This document shows positions 1 to 7,059 of a DNA stretch of 7,059 nucleotides, in pieces (the first letter of the stretch is position 1; every line of letters starts with the position of its first letter). Under the pieces are notes generated by a model. That model was not told the origin of the DNA and did no database searches. It saw only the letters and a list, made by a program, of their open reading frames with translations. Origin of the DNA: Flectobacillus sp. (GTDB lineage: Bacteria > Bacteroidota > Bacteroidia > Cytophagales > Spirosomataceae); the NCBI GenBank assembly GCA_029865665.1, contig JARXAV010000145.1, positions 1 through 7,059 on the forward strand. The letters run 5' to 3'. The position numbers and the translations under genes were made by a program.

Positions 1-2396
1 TAATGTTCCATCAAACGAGCTTTGATATAGTTAGCATTCAAAATAGCCGTCTCCGTTGCATGACGTAAGCCTTCGCCACCCATCATCGCAATGTAAGCAT
101 ACGAAATAACTAAGATACTTGCCGAACCATAAGGTGCTGCCGATACCGCTGTAATTCCTTGAGAGCCACCCGCATTCGCCACTACAGCGTGTGCAGGTAA
201 GAATGGTGCTAAGTGAGCAACCACCCCAATTGGTCCCATGCCTGGACCTCCGCCACCGTGAGGGATACAGAAAGTTTTATGTAAGTTCAAGTGACAAACG
301 TCTGCTCCAATCGTGGCAGGAGATGTTAAACCTACTTGAGCATTCATGTTAGCACCATCCATATAAACTTGTCCACCAAATTCGTGAATCATCGCACAAA
401 TTTCTTTGATTGACTCTTCAAAAACACCGTGTGTGGATGGATAGGTTACCATTAAACACGACAAATTCGCTGCATGTAATTCCGCTTTTTCACGTAAATC
501 TGCTAAGTCAATGTTTCCTTGCTCATCACATTTCGTTACTACTACTTTCATCCCTGCCATTACTGCCGACGCTGGGTTTGTACCATGAGCAGAAGAAGGA
601 ATTAACGCAATATTTCTGTGAGAATCGCCTCTTGACTCGTGGTAAGCACGAATTACCATCAAACCAGCATACTCTCCTTGAGCCCCTGAATTTGGTTGGA
701 ATGACATTTGAGCAAAGCCTGTAATTTCGCATAACCAGTTATTCAAATCCGAAATCATTTCTAAATAACCGCCTACTTGATTACTTGGAGCAAATGGGTG
801 AATTGCCCCAAATTCTGGCCAAGTTACAGGAATCATTTCGGTAGTAGCATTCAATTTCATGGTACAAGAACCCAATGAAATCATCGAATGCACCATTGAT
901 AAATCTTTATTTTCCAATTGTTTCAAATAGCGAAGCATCTCATGTTCTGAGTGATAGCTATTAAAAACAGGATGCGTCAAATAATCAGAAGTACGCTTCA
1001 AGTCTGCTGTAAAACCAAAATCAACTTGGTCGAACAAGCTTGTTAAATCAACACTTTTCTGAGCCAATTCTCCAAAAGCCGAAACAATTGTTTGTACATC
1101 TTCTACTAACGTCGTTTCGTCTAACGAAATACCAACAGCATCGCCAGTTGCATAATAACGGAAATTAACTCCTTTTGCTTCTGCAATCGCTTTCAATTCG
1201 GAAGCGTTAGCAACTGCAACTTTAATCGTATCGAAATAAGCACTTGTTTCAACGGTAAATCCTAATTGTTGTAAGGCTTGAGCCGTCAAATTCGTTAAAC
1301 CGTTCACACGTTCTGCAATGGCTTTCAAGCCAGCAGGGCCATGATAAATACTGTACGCTGCCGCCATAATTGACAACAACACTTGAGCTGTACAGATATT
1401 TGACGTAGCTTTTTCACGGCGAATGTGCTGTTCACGAGTTTGTAAAGCCATACGCAAAGCACGATTACCGTTGGCATCAACCGATACCCCAATAATACGA
1501 CCTGGCAAATGACGTTTGAACTCTTCTTTTGTTGCAAAGAAAGCAGCATGAGGGCCACCAAAACCCATTGGTACACCAAAACGTTGAGAAGTACCTACTA
1601 CGGCATCCGCTCCCATTTCACCTGGCGACTTCAACAACGTTAAAGCTAACAAATCTGATGCAACAATCACATTGATACTCAATTCATGAGCCGAAGCAAT
1701 AAGGTCTGTATAGTCAAATACTTGCCCGTCTGTTGCTGGATATTGCAAGAATACCCCATAAATATCTTCGTTTGTCAAATCAACACTGCGGTGATTGCCT
1801 ACCAAAATATTGATTCCAAGAGGTGTTGCTCTTGTTACTAATACATCAATTGTTTGTGGATGACAAAGTTCAGAAACGAATAACGTCTCCGCTTTTTTCT
1901 TTGTTCCTTTACGTTGTCCGTACAACATCGTCATTGCCTCCGCTGCTGCTGTACCTTCATCCAATAAAGAAGCATTAGCGATTTCCATTCCTGTCAAATC
2001 CATAATCATGGTTTGATAGTTAAGCAACATTTCTAAACGACCTTGAGCAATTTCTGCTTGATAAGGCGTGTAAGCCGTGTACCAAGCTGGATTTTCGAGA
2101 ATGTTACGCAAAATGACCGTTGGCGTATGCGTATCATAATATCCCATCCCGATATGCGACTTAAAAATCTCATTCTTTTGGGCTAATTTCTTGAAATCTT
2201 TCAAAAATTGAGCTTCCGTTTTTGCAGCAGGAAGATCCAATAATTTAGGCAAACGAATTGCCGAAGGAATAGTTTGATTGATGAGTGTTTCGATCGAGTC
2301 CACGCCGATAGTAGCCAACATCGCTTGACGATCTGCTACGTTAGCATTGTTATGACGATTCTCGAATGGCTCTTGATACTGAAAGTTGATTTTCAT
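1..2396 (-). CDS. gcvP: Glycine dehydrogenase (decarboxylating), glycine cleavage system P-protein; 3' end off window
   Basis: This PLP enzyme decarboxylates glycine and passes the aminomethyl group to the lipoyl arm of GcvH, the first step of the cytoplasmic glycine cleavage system. The minus strand reads open from an ATG at 2396-2394 (protein begins [15 protein letters not shown]) to the window edge, giving 798 codons with no stop or frameshift that I could find. The N-terminal half includes [20 protein letters not shown] (E147 in the DEGT part). The C-terminal half starts near [10 protein letters not shown] (residues 507-516) and carries the PLP-lysine motif [17 protein letters not shown], with the lysine at residue 707 (bases 276-278). 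Both halves in one chain identify the fused ~950-residue form rather than split GcvPA/GcvPB, so about 160 C-terminal residues are missing here. The start is supported by the family-like N-terminus; no Shine-Dalgarno is present. No gcvT or gcvH is visible; the upstream neighbour is divergent and unrelated. Confidence 0.97.
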   Translation of the reverse strand, partial: MKINFQYQEPFENRHNNANVADRQAMLATIGVDSIETLINQTIPSAIRLPKLLDLPAAKTEAQFLKDFKKLAQKNEIFKSHIGMGYYDTHTPTVILRNILENPAWYTAYTPYQAEIAQGRLEMLLNYQTMIMDLTGMEIANASLLDEGTAAAEAMTMLYGQRKGTKKKAETLFVSELCHPQTIDVLVTRATPLGINILVGNHRSVDLTNEDIYGVFLQYPATDGQVFDYTDLIASAHELSINVIVASDLLALTLLKSPGEMGADAVVGTSQRFGVPMGFGGPHAAFFATKEEFKRHLPGRIIGVSVDANGNRALRMALQTREQHIRREKATSNICTAQVLLSIMAAAYSIYHGPAGLKAIAERVNGLTNLTAQALQQLGFTVETSAYFDTIKVAVANASELKAIAEAKGVNFRYYATGDAVGISLDETTLVEDVQTIVSAFGELAQKSVDLTSLFDQVDFGFTADLKRTSDYLTHPVFNSYHSEHEMLRYLKQLENKDLSMVHSMISLGSCTMKLNATTEMIPVTWPEFGAIHPFAPSNQVGGYLEMISDLNNWLCEITGFAQMSFQPNSGAQGEYAGLMVIRAYHESRGDSHRNIALIPSSAHGTNPASAVMAGMKVVVTKCDEQGNIDLADLREKAELHAANLSCLMVTYPSTHGVFEESIKEICAMIHEFGGQVYMDGANMNAQVGLTSPATIGADVCHLNLHKTFCIPHGGGGPGMGPIGVVAHLAPFLPAHAVVANAGGSQGITAVSAAPYGSASILVISYAYIAMMGGEGLRHATETAILNANYIKARLMEH

Positions 2397-2437
2397 TGAA
2401 ATGGAGGAAATAATGTGCGAAAAACACGTAAAACAAT

Positions 2438-2496
2438 CAAATGAACCTAACTATCAGCAACTTGTAACACAAAGTGCTGATAGTTAGATTCATTTG
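2438..2496 (-). repeat. Long inverted repeat / hairpin in the gcvP leader
   Basis: The arms at 2438-2459 and 2475-2496 are 22 nt each and complementary at 21 positions; the exception is C2446 opposite A2488. In RNA transcribed from the minus strand (gcvP sense) that pair becomes G-U, so the whole stem can pair; in plus-strand RNA it is a C-A mismatch. The 15-nt spacer can extend the stem with CTT-GT against AC-AAG around a 3-nt loop, with single-base bulges. The hairpin ends 41 nt before the gcvP start and lies downstream of the predicted promoter, so it should be in the 5' leader. Only a weak T-rich run (ATTGTTTT) follows it on the minus strand, so it is not a clear intrinsic terminator. It could be a leader regulatory structure, a processing site or a small palindromic element. 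Confidence 0.85.
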
Positions 2497-2513
2497 GAAT
2501 GCGTCTGTACAAC

Positions 2514-2533
2514 TGGGTACTATTTATGGGTAC
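2514..2533. repeat. Tandem direct repeat TGGGTAC x2, possible operator
   Basis: TGGGTAC occurs at 2514-2520 and again at 2527-2533, start to start 13 bp. On the gcvP strand these read GTACCCA, and the first copy shares its G with the end of the predicted -7 box (TAAATTTG). The pair therefore covers the predicted transcription start and first transcribed bases, where a bound repressor could act. The repeat is directly visible; an operator role is inference, and 7-bp repeats can arise by chance. Confidence 0.45.
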
Positions 2534-2566
2534 AAATTTACAGAGAATATTTAGCAAAATCACAAG
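2533..2566 (-). promoter_or_regulatory. Predicted gcvP promoter (Bacteroidota -33/-7 type)
   Basis: On the minus strand TAAATTTG (2540-2533) matches the Bacteroidota -7 consensus TAnnTTTG exactly. A CTTG (2566-2563) supplies the TTG -33 element, with 22 bp between the TTG and the -7 box, inside the usual 17-23 range. Transcription would start near 2526-2528, giving a leader of roughly 130 nt that contains the hairpin at 2438-2496. No experimental start is known to me. Confidence 0.6.
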
Positions 2567-2584
2567 ATGATGTTTACAAATCCT

Positions 2585-2597
2585 TAACAATTTGTTA
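2585..2597. promoter_or_regulatory. Small palindrome upstream of the gcvP promoter
   Basis: TAACAATTTGTTA is a perfect palindrome with 6-bp arms around one central base. It lies about 19 bp upstream of the predicted -33 element of gcvP, a position compatible with an activator site. It is short and AT-rich, so chance is a real alternative. No regulator family is recognised from it. Confidence 0.2.
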
Positions 2598-2868
2598 GCA
2601 CAGACAATGACTTATAAAAACCCAAACAGAATGTTTTATAGATTTGTTTTGAGAGTCCCTATAGAATAACATCCAAACTATTAAATGTTTGAATAATACA
2701 ATTTTGCATAATCTTAATTGTACTAGCAGTCCATTATCTTTTTTTAGCAGACAAGAAAACACGATTATTTGTCCAAACAAGCACCCATATACCCTGACTA
2801 TATTTAGTACGAATTCCGTAACTTCGTTTTTCATATTAATTAATACATTTTAGAAATTCATATAATTA

Positions 2869-4485
2869 ATGATGCCAATTCATTTTAACACACTAAAATC
2901 AAAAGCGATATTAGCAACCTGCTTTGTCTTTTGTGGACTTACGGGTAGCTTTGCCCAAAAATCTCCTGAAAAATTTGCTCAAACCATCAAGGCAGATGAT
3001 TTAAAAAAACACCTTACTTTCATCGCTTCTGATAGTTTAAAAGGACGTGAAACAGGAACGGCAGAACAAAAAGTGGCGGCTCAATACATTGCGGCTCATT
3101 TCGATGCTTGCGGAATTAAAGGTATTGTAGGCAAAGATAGTTCTCATTTTCAATCGGTTGACTTAGTCAAAAGAGGCTGGGGAGATTTCTATGCAAAAGC
3201 AGGTTCAAAAAAATATCATTATTTAGAAGACTTCATCGCTTCTTCCACTGCTTCTTTTTCTAAGGACGAAAAAACGCCACTTGTTTTTGCAGGTTATGGG
3301 ATTGAAGAAGATAATTTCCAAAGTTATAAAGACCTTGATGTTACAGGAAAATTTGTCATTATTTTAGACGGTGAGCCAAGAAATGCAGACAGCACTTTTA
3401 GCATTTCAGGAACAAAAACCCCTTCTAAATGGGGACTGTCTGGTGGATGGAAAGAAAAAATGTACCTTGCTCAACGCAAAGGGGCAATTGGGCTTTTGAT
3501 TATTTCAACTACAAGTGTCGAAGAATTTGAGAAAATTGTAAAACAACGTCAAGTAATGCTACGTCGTTTTGGAAATGCTCGTTTTGGATTTAGAGCGGAA
3601 GGAGAACCTCAAATTTCTAACTTTGCTACTTTGAACATTAGCCAAGCAATGGCAATTGATTTGTTAAAAACGAACAAAGAAACACTCGACAGCCTTATTA
3701 GTCCAAGTACTAGAACACTCGTAAAATCAACCTTCTCTCCAGAAGCACTTTCACTTAAAATTGAACGTATTACCACTCCAGTAGAAACTTATAACGTACT
3801 AGGCTATTTGGAAGGAACAGACAAAAAGGAAGAAGTTCTAGTTATCTCTTCTCACTACGACCATATTGGGGTTACTGACGGAAAAATCAATAACGGAGCT
3901 GATGATGATGGTTCAGGTACAGTGGCTGTTCTTGAATTAGCACAAGCATTCGGCGAAGCTGCAAAAGCGGGTAATCGTCCTAGAAGAAGTATTTTATTTA
4001 TAACCGTTACAGGAGAAGAAAAAGGTTTATTAGGTTCTGAATACTACGTTAACAACCCAATAATCCCCTTAAAACAAACAATTTGCGATTTAAATATCGA
4101 CATGGTAGGGCGTACGGATGATGCTCATAAAAAAGCGAAAGACTACGTGTATGTCATCGGTTCGGATAAATTATCATCCGAATTGCACGAAAGTTTATTG
4201 AAAACCAATAAACAATATACCAAAATGGAGTTAGATTTTCAGTTTAACGATCCACATGATCCTAACCGTTTTTACTACCGTTCAGACCATTATAATTTTG
4301 CTAAAAATAATATCCCTGTTGCTTTTTTCTTTAATGGCGTTCATGAAGATTACCACCGTCCGACCGACGATGTAGAGAAAATTGAATTTGATAAATTAGA
4401 AAAAAGAGCCAAACTCGTATTCTACTTAGCTTGGGATTTAGCCAATCGAAACGAACGCATTGTCGTTGATTCACATAAGGAGTAA
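2869..4485 (+). CDS. Secreted M28-family zinc aminopeptidase with PA-like insert
   Basis: Complete 538-residue protein, predicted to be exported and to cleave N-terminal residues from peptides with a di-zinc centre. Residues 1-30 form a signal peptide (basic start, hydrophobic ATCFVFCGLTG, cleavage likely after SFAQ); there is no lipobox. Residues about 135-260 resemble a PA domain (VFAGYGIEEDNFQSYKDLDV, GAIGLLIIS). The M28 catalytic domain follows from about 305. By alignment from memory to Aeromonas aminopeptidase, the zinc ligands are H329 (SSHYDH), D346 (NGADDDGSG, bridging), E384 (TGEEKGLLGS), D411 (NIDMVGR) and H496 (HEDYHRPTD), with E383 as general base. All are present, so it should be active. 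ATG codons at 2869 and 2872 are both possible starts; no Shine-Dalgarno is seen. It stands alone, followed by a terminator four bases after the stop. Exact substrate is unknown. Confidence 0.93.
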   Translation: MMPIHFNTLKSKAILATCFVFCGLTGSFAQKSPEKFAQTIKADDLKKHLTFIASDSLKGRETGTAEQKVAAQYIAAHFDACGIKGIVGKDSSHFQSVDLVKRGWGDFYAKAGSKKYHYLEDFIASSTASFSKDEKTPLVFAGYGIEEDNFQSYKDLDVTGKFVIILDGEPRNADSTFSISGTKTPSKWGLSGGWKEKMYLAQRKGAIGLLIISTTSVEEFEKIVKQRQVMLRRFGNARFGFRAEGEPQISNFATLNISQAMAIDLLKTNKETLDSLISPSTRTLVKSTFSPEALSLKIERITTPVETYNVLGYLEGTDKKEEVLVISSHYDHIGVTDGKINNGADDDGSGTVAVLELAQAFGEAAKAGNRPRRSILFITVTGEEKGLLGSEYYVNNPIIPLKQTICDLNIDMVGRTDDAHKKAKDYVYVIGSDKLSSELHESLLKTNKQYTKMELDFQFNDPHDPNRFYYRSDHYNFAKNNIPVAFFFNGVHEDYHRPTDDVEKIEFDKLEKRAKLVFYLAWDLANRNERIVVDSHKE

Positions 4486-4488
4486 AAG

Positions 4489-4526
4489 AAAAAGCGTAGC
4501 ATCCGAATAAAGAGGCTACGCTTTTT
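4489..4526. terminator. Bidirectional intrinsic terminator between convergent genes
   Basis: The arms AAAAAGCGTAGC (4489-4500) and GCTACGCTTTTT (4515-4526) form a perfect 12-bp stem around a 14-nt loop. On the plus strand the GC-containing stem is followed by T7-A-T5; on the minus strand by T5-C-T4. It can thus stop transcription from the M28 peptidase (stop ends at 4485) and from the minus-strand sugar operon. The methyltransferase stop codon TAG (4518-4516) and its last codons (KKA) lie inside the stem. Confidence 0.9.
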
Positions 4527-5283
4527 TTATTTTTAAGAATAATGAACTTCCCCAAAAACCAGTTTTGATAAGTCGTTCTTCCATTTTAACCAACCTATAA
4601 AAGCAATTATTCAACCAAATAGCAGGCATCTCAACATCAGAAGTCAAGTTCGATTCATCCAAAAATCCGCATTTCAATTGTATTCGCTGTGAAAAACGAA
4701 CTGCCCAAATCAGTGGAGCTAAGAACAAACTCCAGTACGAATGCTGAACAAGAGACAATTTAGATTTTTGAATCATAGGCTTAAAATCAGCCAATACAAA
4801 GCGATGCTTTCCTCCTACTGCTACATCGTGTGTTCCGTAAAAAGAAGCAAATGCGTTATTATTAGACAAGAATAATCCTCCTGATTTTAGAAGAGAAGCA
4901 ATGCTGACAAAGGCTAGTTCTATTTGTTCCGTTTCCAGACAATAAAACACGTCGTCGCAGATAATTGCATCAAATTGTTGTCCCTCAAAATGTTCGGCTA
5001 CGTTATCAATAGAAAGGTAAGTGACCCTTAAATCACGACTTTGGGCAAAATGAATGGCAGCTTCGGAATAGTCTATTCCTTGTAGATTTGTATAACCTTT
5101 TTCACGGAGGAAATCCAATAAACCACCCGTTCCACAACCAATATCCAAGAGTTTTACATCACGATGATTCGAGAATCGTTCTTGTAAGGCTTCGTATATT
5201 TTTTCGTGCAAAATCCGATACCACCACAAGTCTTTCTCGACTTCAAACATGATTTTATATTCTTCAAAACTACTCTTGATCAT
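4516..5283 (-). CDS. Class I SAM-dependent methyltransferase in a polysaccharide operon
   Basis: A 255-residue protein with a Rossmann-type methyltransferase core. Motif I is LLDIGCGTGG (45-54), the SAM-binding GxGxG loop. D71 in LQGIDYSEA is the expected acidic residue for the SAM ribose. FDAIICDDVFYCL (104-116) is the beta-4 region and LLKSGGLFLSNNN (131-143) the post-motif segment. The N-terminus FEVEKDLWWYRILHEKI (13-29) resembles the E-x-x-x-WW(F/Y)-R lead-in of many cell-envelope-cluster methyltransferases, which favours the ATG at 5283 over the internal ATG at M12. It overlaps the preceding glycosyltransferase by 14 nt and is the last gene of the operon, ending inside the terminator stem. 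By context it probably methylates a sugar, nucleotide sugar or glycolipid; the acceptor, and whether it is O- or N-methylation, cannot be read from the sequence. Confidence 0.88.
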   Translation of the reverse strand: MIKSSFEEYKIMFEVEKDLWWYRILHEKIYEALQERFSNHRDVKLLDIGCGTGGLLDFLREKGYTNLQGIDYSEAAIHFAQSRDLRVTYLSIDNVAEHFEGQQFDAIICDDVFYCLETEQIELAFVSIASLLKSGGLFLSNNNAFASFYGTHDVAVGGKHRFVLADFKPMIQKSKLSLVQHSYWSLFLAPLIWAVRFSQRIQLKCGFLDESNLTSDVEMPAIWLNNCFYRLVKMEERLIKTGFWGSSLFLKIKKA

Positions 5284-6175
5284 GGTTATACACTCGATAC
5301 TTTATCGTAAACTGAGGAGAACTACTTTGTGTAAGGAATGCTTTTCCGATATACTCTCCAATAATACCAATACACAGAATACGGAAACCAGCAAAGAAGG
5401 TAATTAGGGTTGCGGAGTTCGTGTCAAAAAGATCCGAAACATGCAAACACATCATCACAAATGAGATGAGAATAAGAGTTAATCCTGAGAATAAAACAAA
5501 TCGGACAGGTAATAACGAATAACCGAAAAGTATATTAAAGAATACGGTTAACAGCTTCTTAAATGTATAATTTGATTCTCCATGTTCACGTTCATCGTGC
5601 TGTACATAAACCCTACCAATGTGGGTTGTCACACTAAAAACCAGTCCATCAATGTAAGGGAATGGGCCTGTATATTTACAAATTTCGTCCACTACTTCTT
5701 TACGAATTAGTTTAAAACTTGCAAGGTATAAATCTTTGGGTTTTCCTAACAAAGGAGTAGTAATGTAATTCACCAACCAACTACCGAAATTACGGAAAAG
5801 ACTATGTTTTTTCTCCCGATATTGTCCATATACCACATCATAATCACCACGTTCAGCTTCTTCGACTAATTTGATAATTTCAGAAGGAGGATTTTGGAAA
5901 TCGTCGTCAATCATTACCGCATATTTTCCCTTTACATGATTTAAGCCACACATAACTGCGTTGAACTCTCCAAAGTTTTTACGAAGCGAAATCAAGGATG
6001 TATTTTCATACCGTTTTACCAACGCTTTGCAGACCTCCGCAGAATTGTCTGGACTAGCGTCGTTAACCATGATAATTTCAAAATCATAATTTTTTAACTC
6101 TACATGAAGGGTATCAACCAATCGAGTGATTGTTTTTTCGGCTTTGTATATAGGGATGACTACGGAAAGTAACAT
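5270..6175 (-). CDS. Membrane-anchored family-2 glycosyltransferase (DPM1/ArnC-like)
   Basis: A 301-residue GT-A fold enzyme expected to move a sugar from a nucleotide donor to a polyprenyl-phosphate or glycolipid at the inner face of the cytoplasmic membrane. The GT2 start [13 protein letters not shown] leads into the nucleotide-binding VNDASPDNS (D39). The metal-binding DxD-type motif is MIDDDFQNPP (D90-D92). A conserved-looking REHGESNYTFKKL (196-208) precedes two membrane helices, about 217-244 and 256-280, ending in the family-typical GIIGEYIGKAF. Length and two C-terminal helices fit the dolichol-phosphate-mannose synthase/ArnC-like branch. The ATG (6175-6173) overlaps the aminotransferase stop by one base (TAATG), implying translational coupling. 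Donor and acceptor are unknown; a role in adding or lipid-linking the amino sugar made upstream is inferred from context. Confidence 0.92.
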   Translation of the reverse strand: MLLSVVIPIYKAEKTITRLVDTLHVELKNYDFEIIMVNDASPDNSAEVCKALVKRYENTSLISLRKNFGEFNAVMCGLNHVKGKYAVMIDDDFQNPPSEIIKLVEEAERGDYDVVYGQYREKKHSLFRNFGSWLVNYITTPLLGKPKDLYLASFKLIRKEVVDEICKYTGPFPYIDGLVFSVTTHIGRVYVQHDEREHGESNYTFKKLLTVFFNILFGYSLLPVRFVLFSGLTLILISFVMMCLHVSDLFDTNSATLITFFAGFRILCIGIIGEYIGKAFLTQSSSPQFTIKYRVYNHDQE

Positions 6176-7059
6176 TAATATGAATTAACGGTTTGAATGA
6201 TGAAATTGATTTCATCATCTGTAAGAGCGGTATTTAAAGGCAAACTTACGACTTCTTCGTGAATTATTTCAGTAATTGGTAATGAAAGATTGCTAAATTC
6301 CTTATATGCCAACTGCTTATGTGGCGGAATCGGATAATGAATTTCTGTTCCAATTCCATGTTCTGTTAAGAAATCTCTAAAGTCAGACCGCTCTTTTACT
6401 CGAACAACGAACAAATGCCAAACGTCATCGTTTATACTTTTATTCGTTGGTAAACACACTTTCCCGCTTATGATACCCGTCAAATATCGTTGAGCAATGA
6501 TGCGTCTTCTCCTATTATCTTGCTCTAAAAAAGGGAGTTTTACAGACAGAGAAACCGCTTGAATTTCGTCTAAACGACTATTAAATCCTTTTTTCTCAAA
6601 GACATATTTCTCACTAGAACCATAATTTCTCAGCTTCCTAATTCGCTCTGCTAATAAAGCATCATTGGTCGTAATTGCTCCTGCATCGCCCAATGCACCC
6701 AGATTTTTGGACGGATAAAAGCTAAAACCTGCTCCATCAGATAGATTTCCTGCTTTTTTCCCTTTGTACACTGCACCATGAGCCTGAGCCGCATCTTCAA
6801 ATACTTTTAAGCTATATTGTTGAGCAAGTTGTTGAATGGTTTCCATCTCACAACACTTACCATAAAGATGCGTTACCAAAATGGCTTTAGTATTTGACGT
6901 GATATGCACTTCAATTTTAGATACATCAATAAGGTAATCGTCCAGATTTGGTTCAACCAACACAGGGACAAGATTGGCATTTGAGATAGCCAAGATAGTT
7001 GCTATATAAGTATTGGCAGGAACGATAATTTCTGAGCCTTCTGGGAATTCATTAGCCTT
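6175..7059 (-). CDS. DegT/DnrJ/EryC1/StrS sugar aminotransferase, FdtB/QdtB-like; 5' end off window
   Basis: PLP-dependent transfer of an amino group to a keto-nucleotide sugar. The visible part is 294 residues; family members have about 365-375, so roughly 75 N-terminal residues lie beyond the right edge. The reading frame stays open past the TTG at 6993 to the edge ([19 protein letters not shown]), so that TTG is internal. Using residue 1 as the first visible codon, D89 in [10 protein letters not shown] should contact the PLP nitrogen and K118 in [15 protein letters not shown] (bases 6706-6708) is the Schiff-base lysine. The C-terminal [16 protein letters not shown] is typical of the family. 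From memory, the [12 protein letters not shown] and HYPIPPHKQ segments are closest to FdtB/QdtB, which make dTDP-3-amino-3,6-dideoxyhexoses; that substrate assignment is tentative. It is the first visible gene of the operon; its promoter is outside the window. Confidence 0.92.
   Translation of the reverse strand, partial: KANEFPEGSEIIVPANTYIATILAISNANLVPVLVEPNLDDYLIDVSKIEVHITSNTKAILVTHLYGKCCEMETIQQLAQQYSLKVFEDAAQAHGAVYKGKKAGNLSDGAGFSFYPSKNLGALGDAGAITTNDALLAERIRKLRNYGSSEKYVFEKKGFNSRLDEIQAVSLSVKLPFLEQDNRRRRIIAQRYLTGIISGKVCLPTNKSINDDVWHLFVVRVKERSDFRDFLTEHGIGTEIHYPIPPHKQLAYKEFSNLSLPITEIIHEEVVSLPLNTALTDDEINFIIQTVNSY

Larger units (their letters stand above)
2397..2868. other. Divergent intergenic region between gcvP and the M28 peptidase
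   Basis: These 472 AT-rich bases separate two divergently transcribed genes. The gcvP-proximal half contains a predicted promoter, a tandem 7-bp repeat, a long hairpin and a small palindrome, each listed separately. The peptidase-proximal half (about 2640-2868) shows no convincing promoter pair, RNA gene or conserved coding sequence. It does hold the 12-bp perfect palindrome TATTAATTAATA at 2834-2845, just before the peptidase start, which may simply reflect AT richness. A 79-codon minus-strand ORF at 2595-2834 is open but has no recognisable protein character. Confidence 0.7.

Noticed and set aside
410..1579. Short ORFs at 410-724 (+), 526-732 (-) and 1325-1579 (-)
   Set aside because: They lie in other frames of the unmistakable gcvP coding sequence and have no protein-like features of their own.
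2397..2530. Glycine riboswitch upstream of gcvP
   Set aside because: The leader is too short for the usual tandem aptamers and is dominated by one simple hairpin; I do not recognise conserved glycine-aptamer segments.
2613..2640. TATAAAA ... TTTTATA inverted repeat
   Set aside because: Seven A/T-only pairs around a 14-nt loop form a weak structure expected by chance in AT-rich intergenic DNA.
2595..2834. 79-codon minus-strand ORF in the intergenic region
   Set aside because: No recognisable domain, composition typical of translated AT-rich noncoding DNA, and it runs through the region just upstream of the gcvP promoter.
2639..2851. Plus-strand promoter boxes for the peptidase: TAGATTTG (2639-2646), TATATTTA (2799-2806), TACATTTT (2844-2851)
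   Set aside because: The first matches the -7 consensus but has no TTG at 17-23 bp; the others are imperfect and also lack a well-spaced -33 element.
2869..2958. Lipoprotein signal in the M28 peptidase because of cysteines in the signal region
   Set aside because: C18 and C22 are not preceded by a lipobox; the SFAQ-K site fits signal peptidase I.
4331..4555. 74-codon minus-strand ORF across the peptidase 3' end and terminator
   Set aside because: It is antisense to the catalytic C-terminal part of the M28 peptidase and overlaps the methyltransferase end in another frame.
6991..6993. TTG as the start of the aminotransferase
   Set aside because: The frame continues upstream with family-typical sequence ([12 protein letters not shown]) to the window edge, so the gene starts beyond 7059.

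Overview
The window looks like ordinary chromosomal DNA from a Bacteroidota bacterium, most probably a Cytophagia/Flectobacillus-Arcicella-like lineage (the genus-level guess is weak). Evidence for this: gene starts lack Shine-Dalgarno sequences, a TAnnTTTG-type -7 promoter box lies upstream of gcvP, the DNA is AT-rich, the secreted peptidase has a Bacteroidota-like ...SFAQ-K signal cleavage site, and the protein sequences resemble that phylum. There is no rRNA, tRNA, CRISPR array, insertion sequence or phage gene.

Layout: (1) 1-2396, minus strand: the first 798 codons of gcvP, the glycine-cleavage P-protein, whose C-terminus lies beyond the left edge. (2) 2397-2868: a 472-bp divergent intergenic region. 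The gcvP side carries a good Bacteroidota-type promoter, a tandem TGGGTAC repeat at the predicted transcription start, and a long near-perfect hairpin in the predicted gcvP leader. The side facing the peptidase shows little. (3) 2869-4485, plus strand: a complete secreted M28-family zinc aminopeptidase with a PA-like insert. (4) 4489-4526: a strong bidirectional terminator between convergent transcription units; it overlaps the stop codon of the minus-strand gene. (5) 4516-7059, minus strand: the last three genes of a tightly packed operon that enters from the right edge. In transcription order these are a DegT/DnrJ/EryC1/StrS sugar aminotransferase (FdtB/QdtB-like, N-terminus off the window), a membrane-anchored family-2 glycosyltransferase, and a class I SAM-dependent methyltransferase. 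The genes overlap by 1 and 14 nt.

The operon reads as the end of a surface-polysaccharide or glycolipid pathway: making an amino-deoxysugar nucleotide, transferring a sugar at the membrane, and possibly methylating the product. gcvP is a housekeeping one-carbon/glycine catabolism gene and the M28 peptidase is a stand-alone secreted hydrolase. Neither has a visible functional link to the sugar operon.

I do not see convincing evidence for a new biological system. The most interesting unexplained structure is the gcvP leader: a 22-bp-arm hairpin, fully pairable in the gcvP-sense RNA, that also contains an 18-codon ORF spanning almost the whole hairpin.
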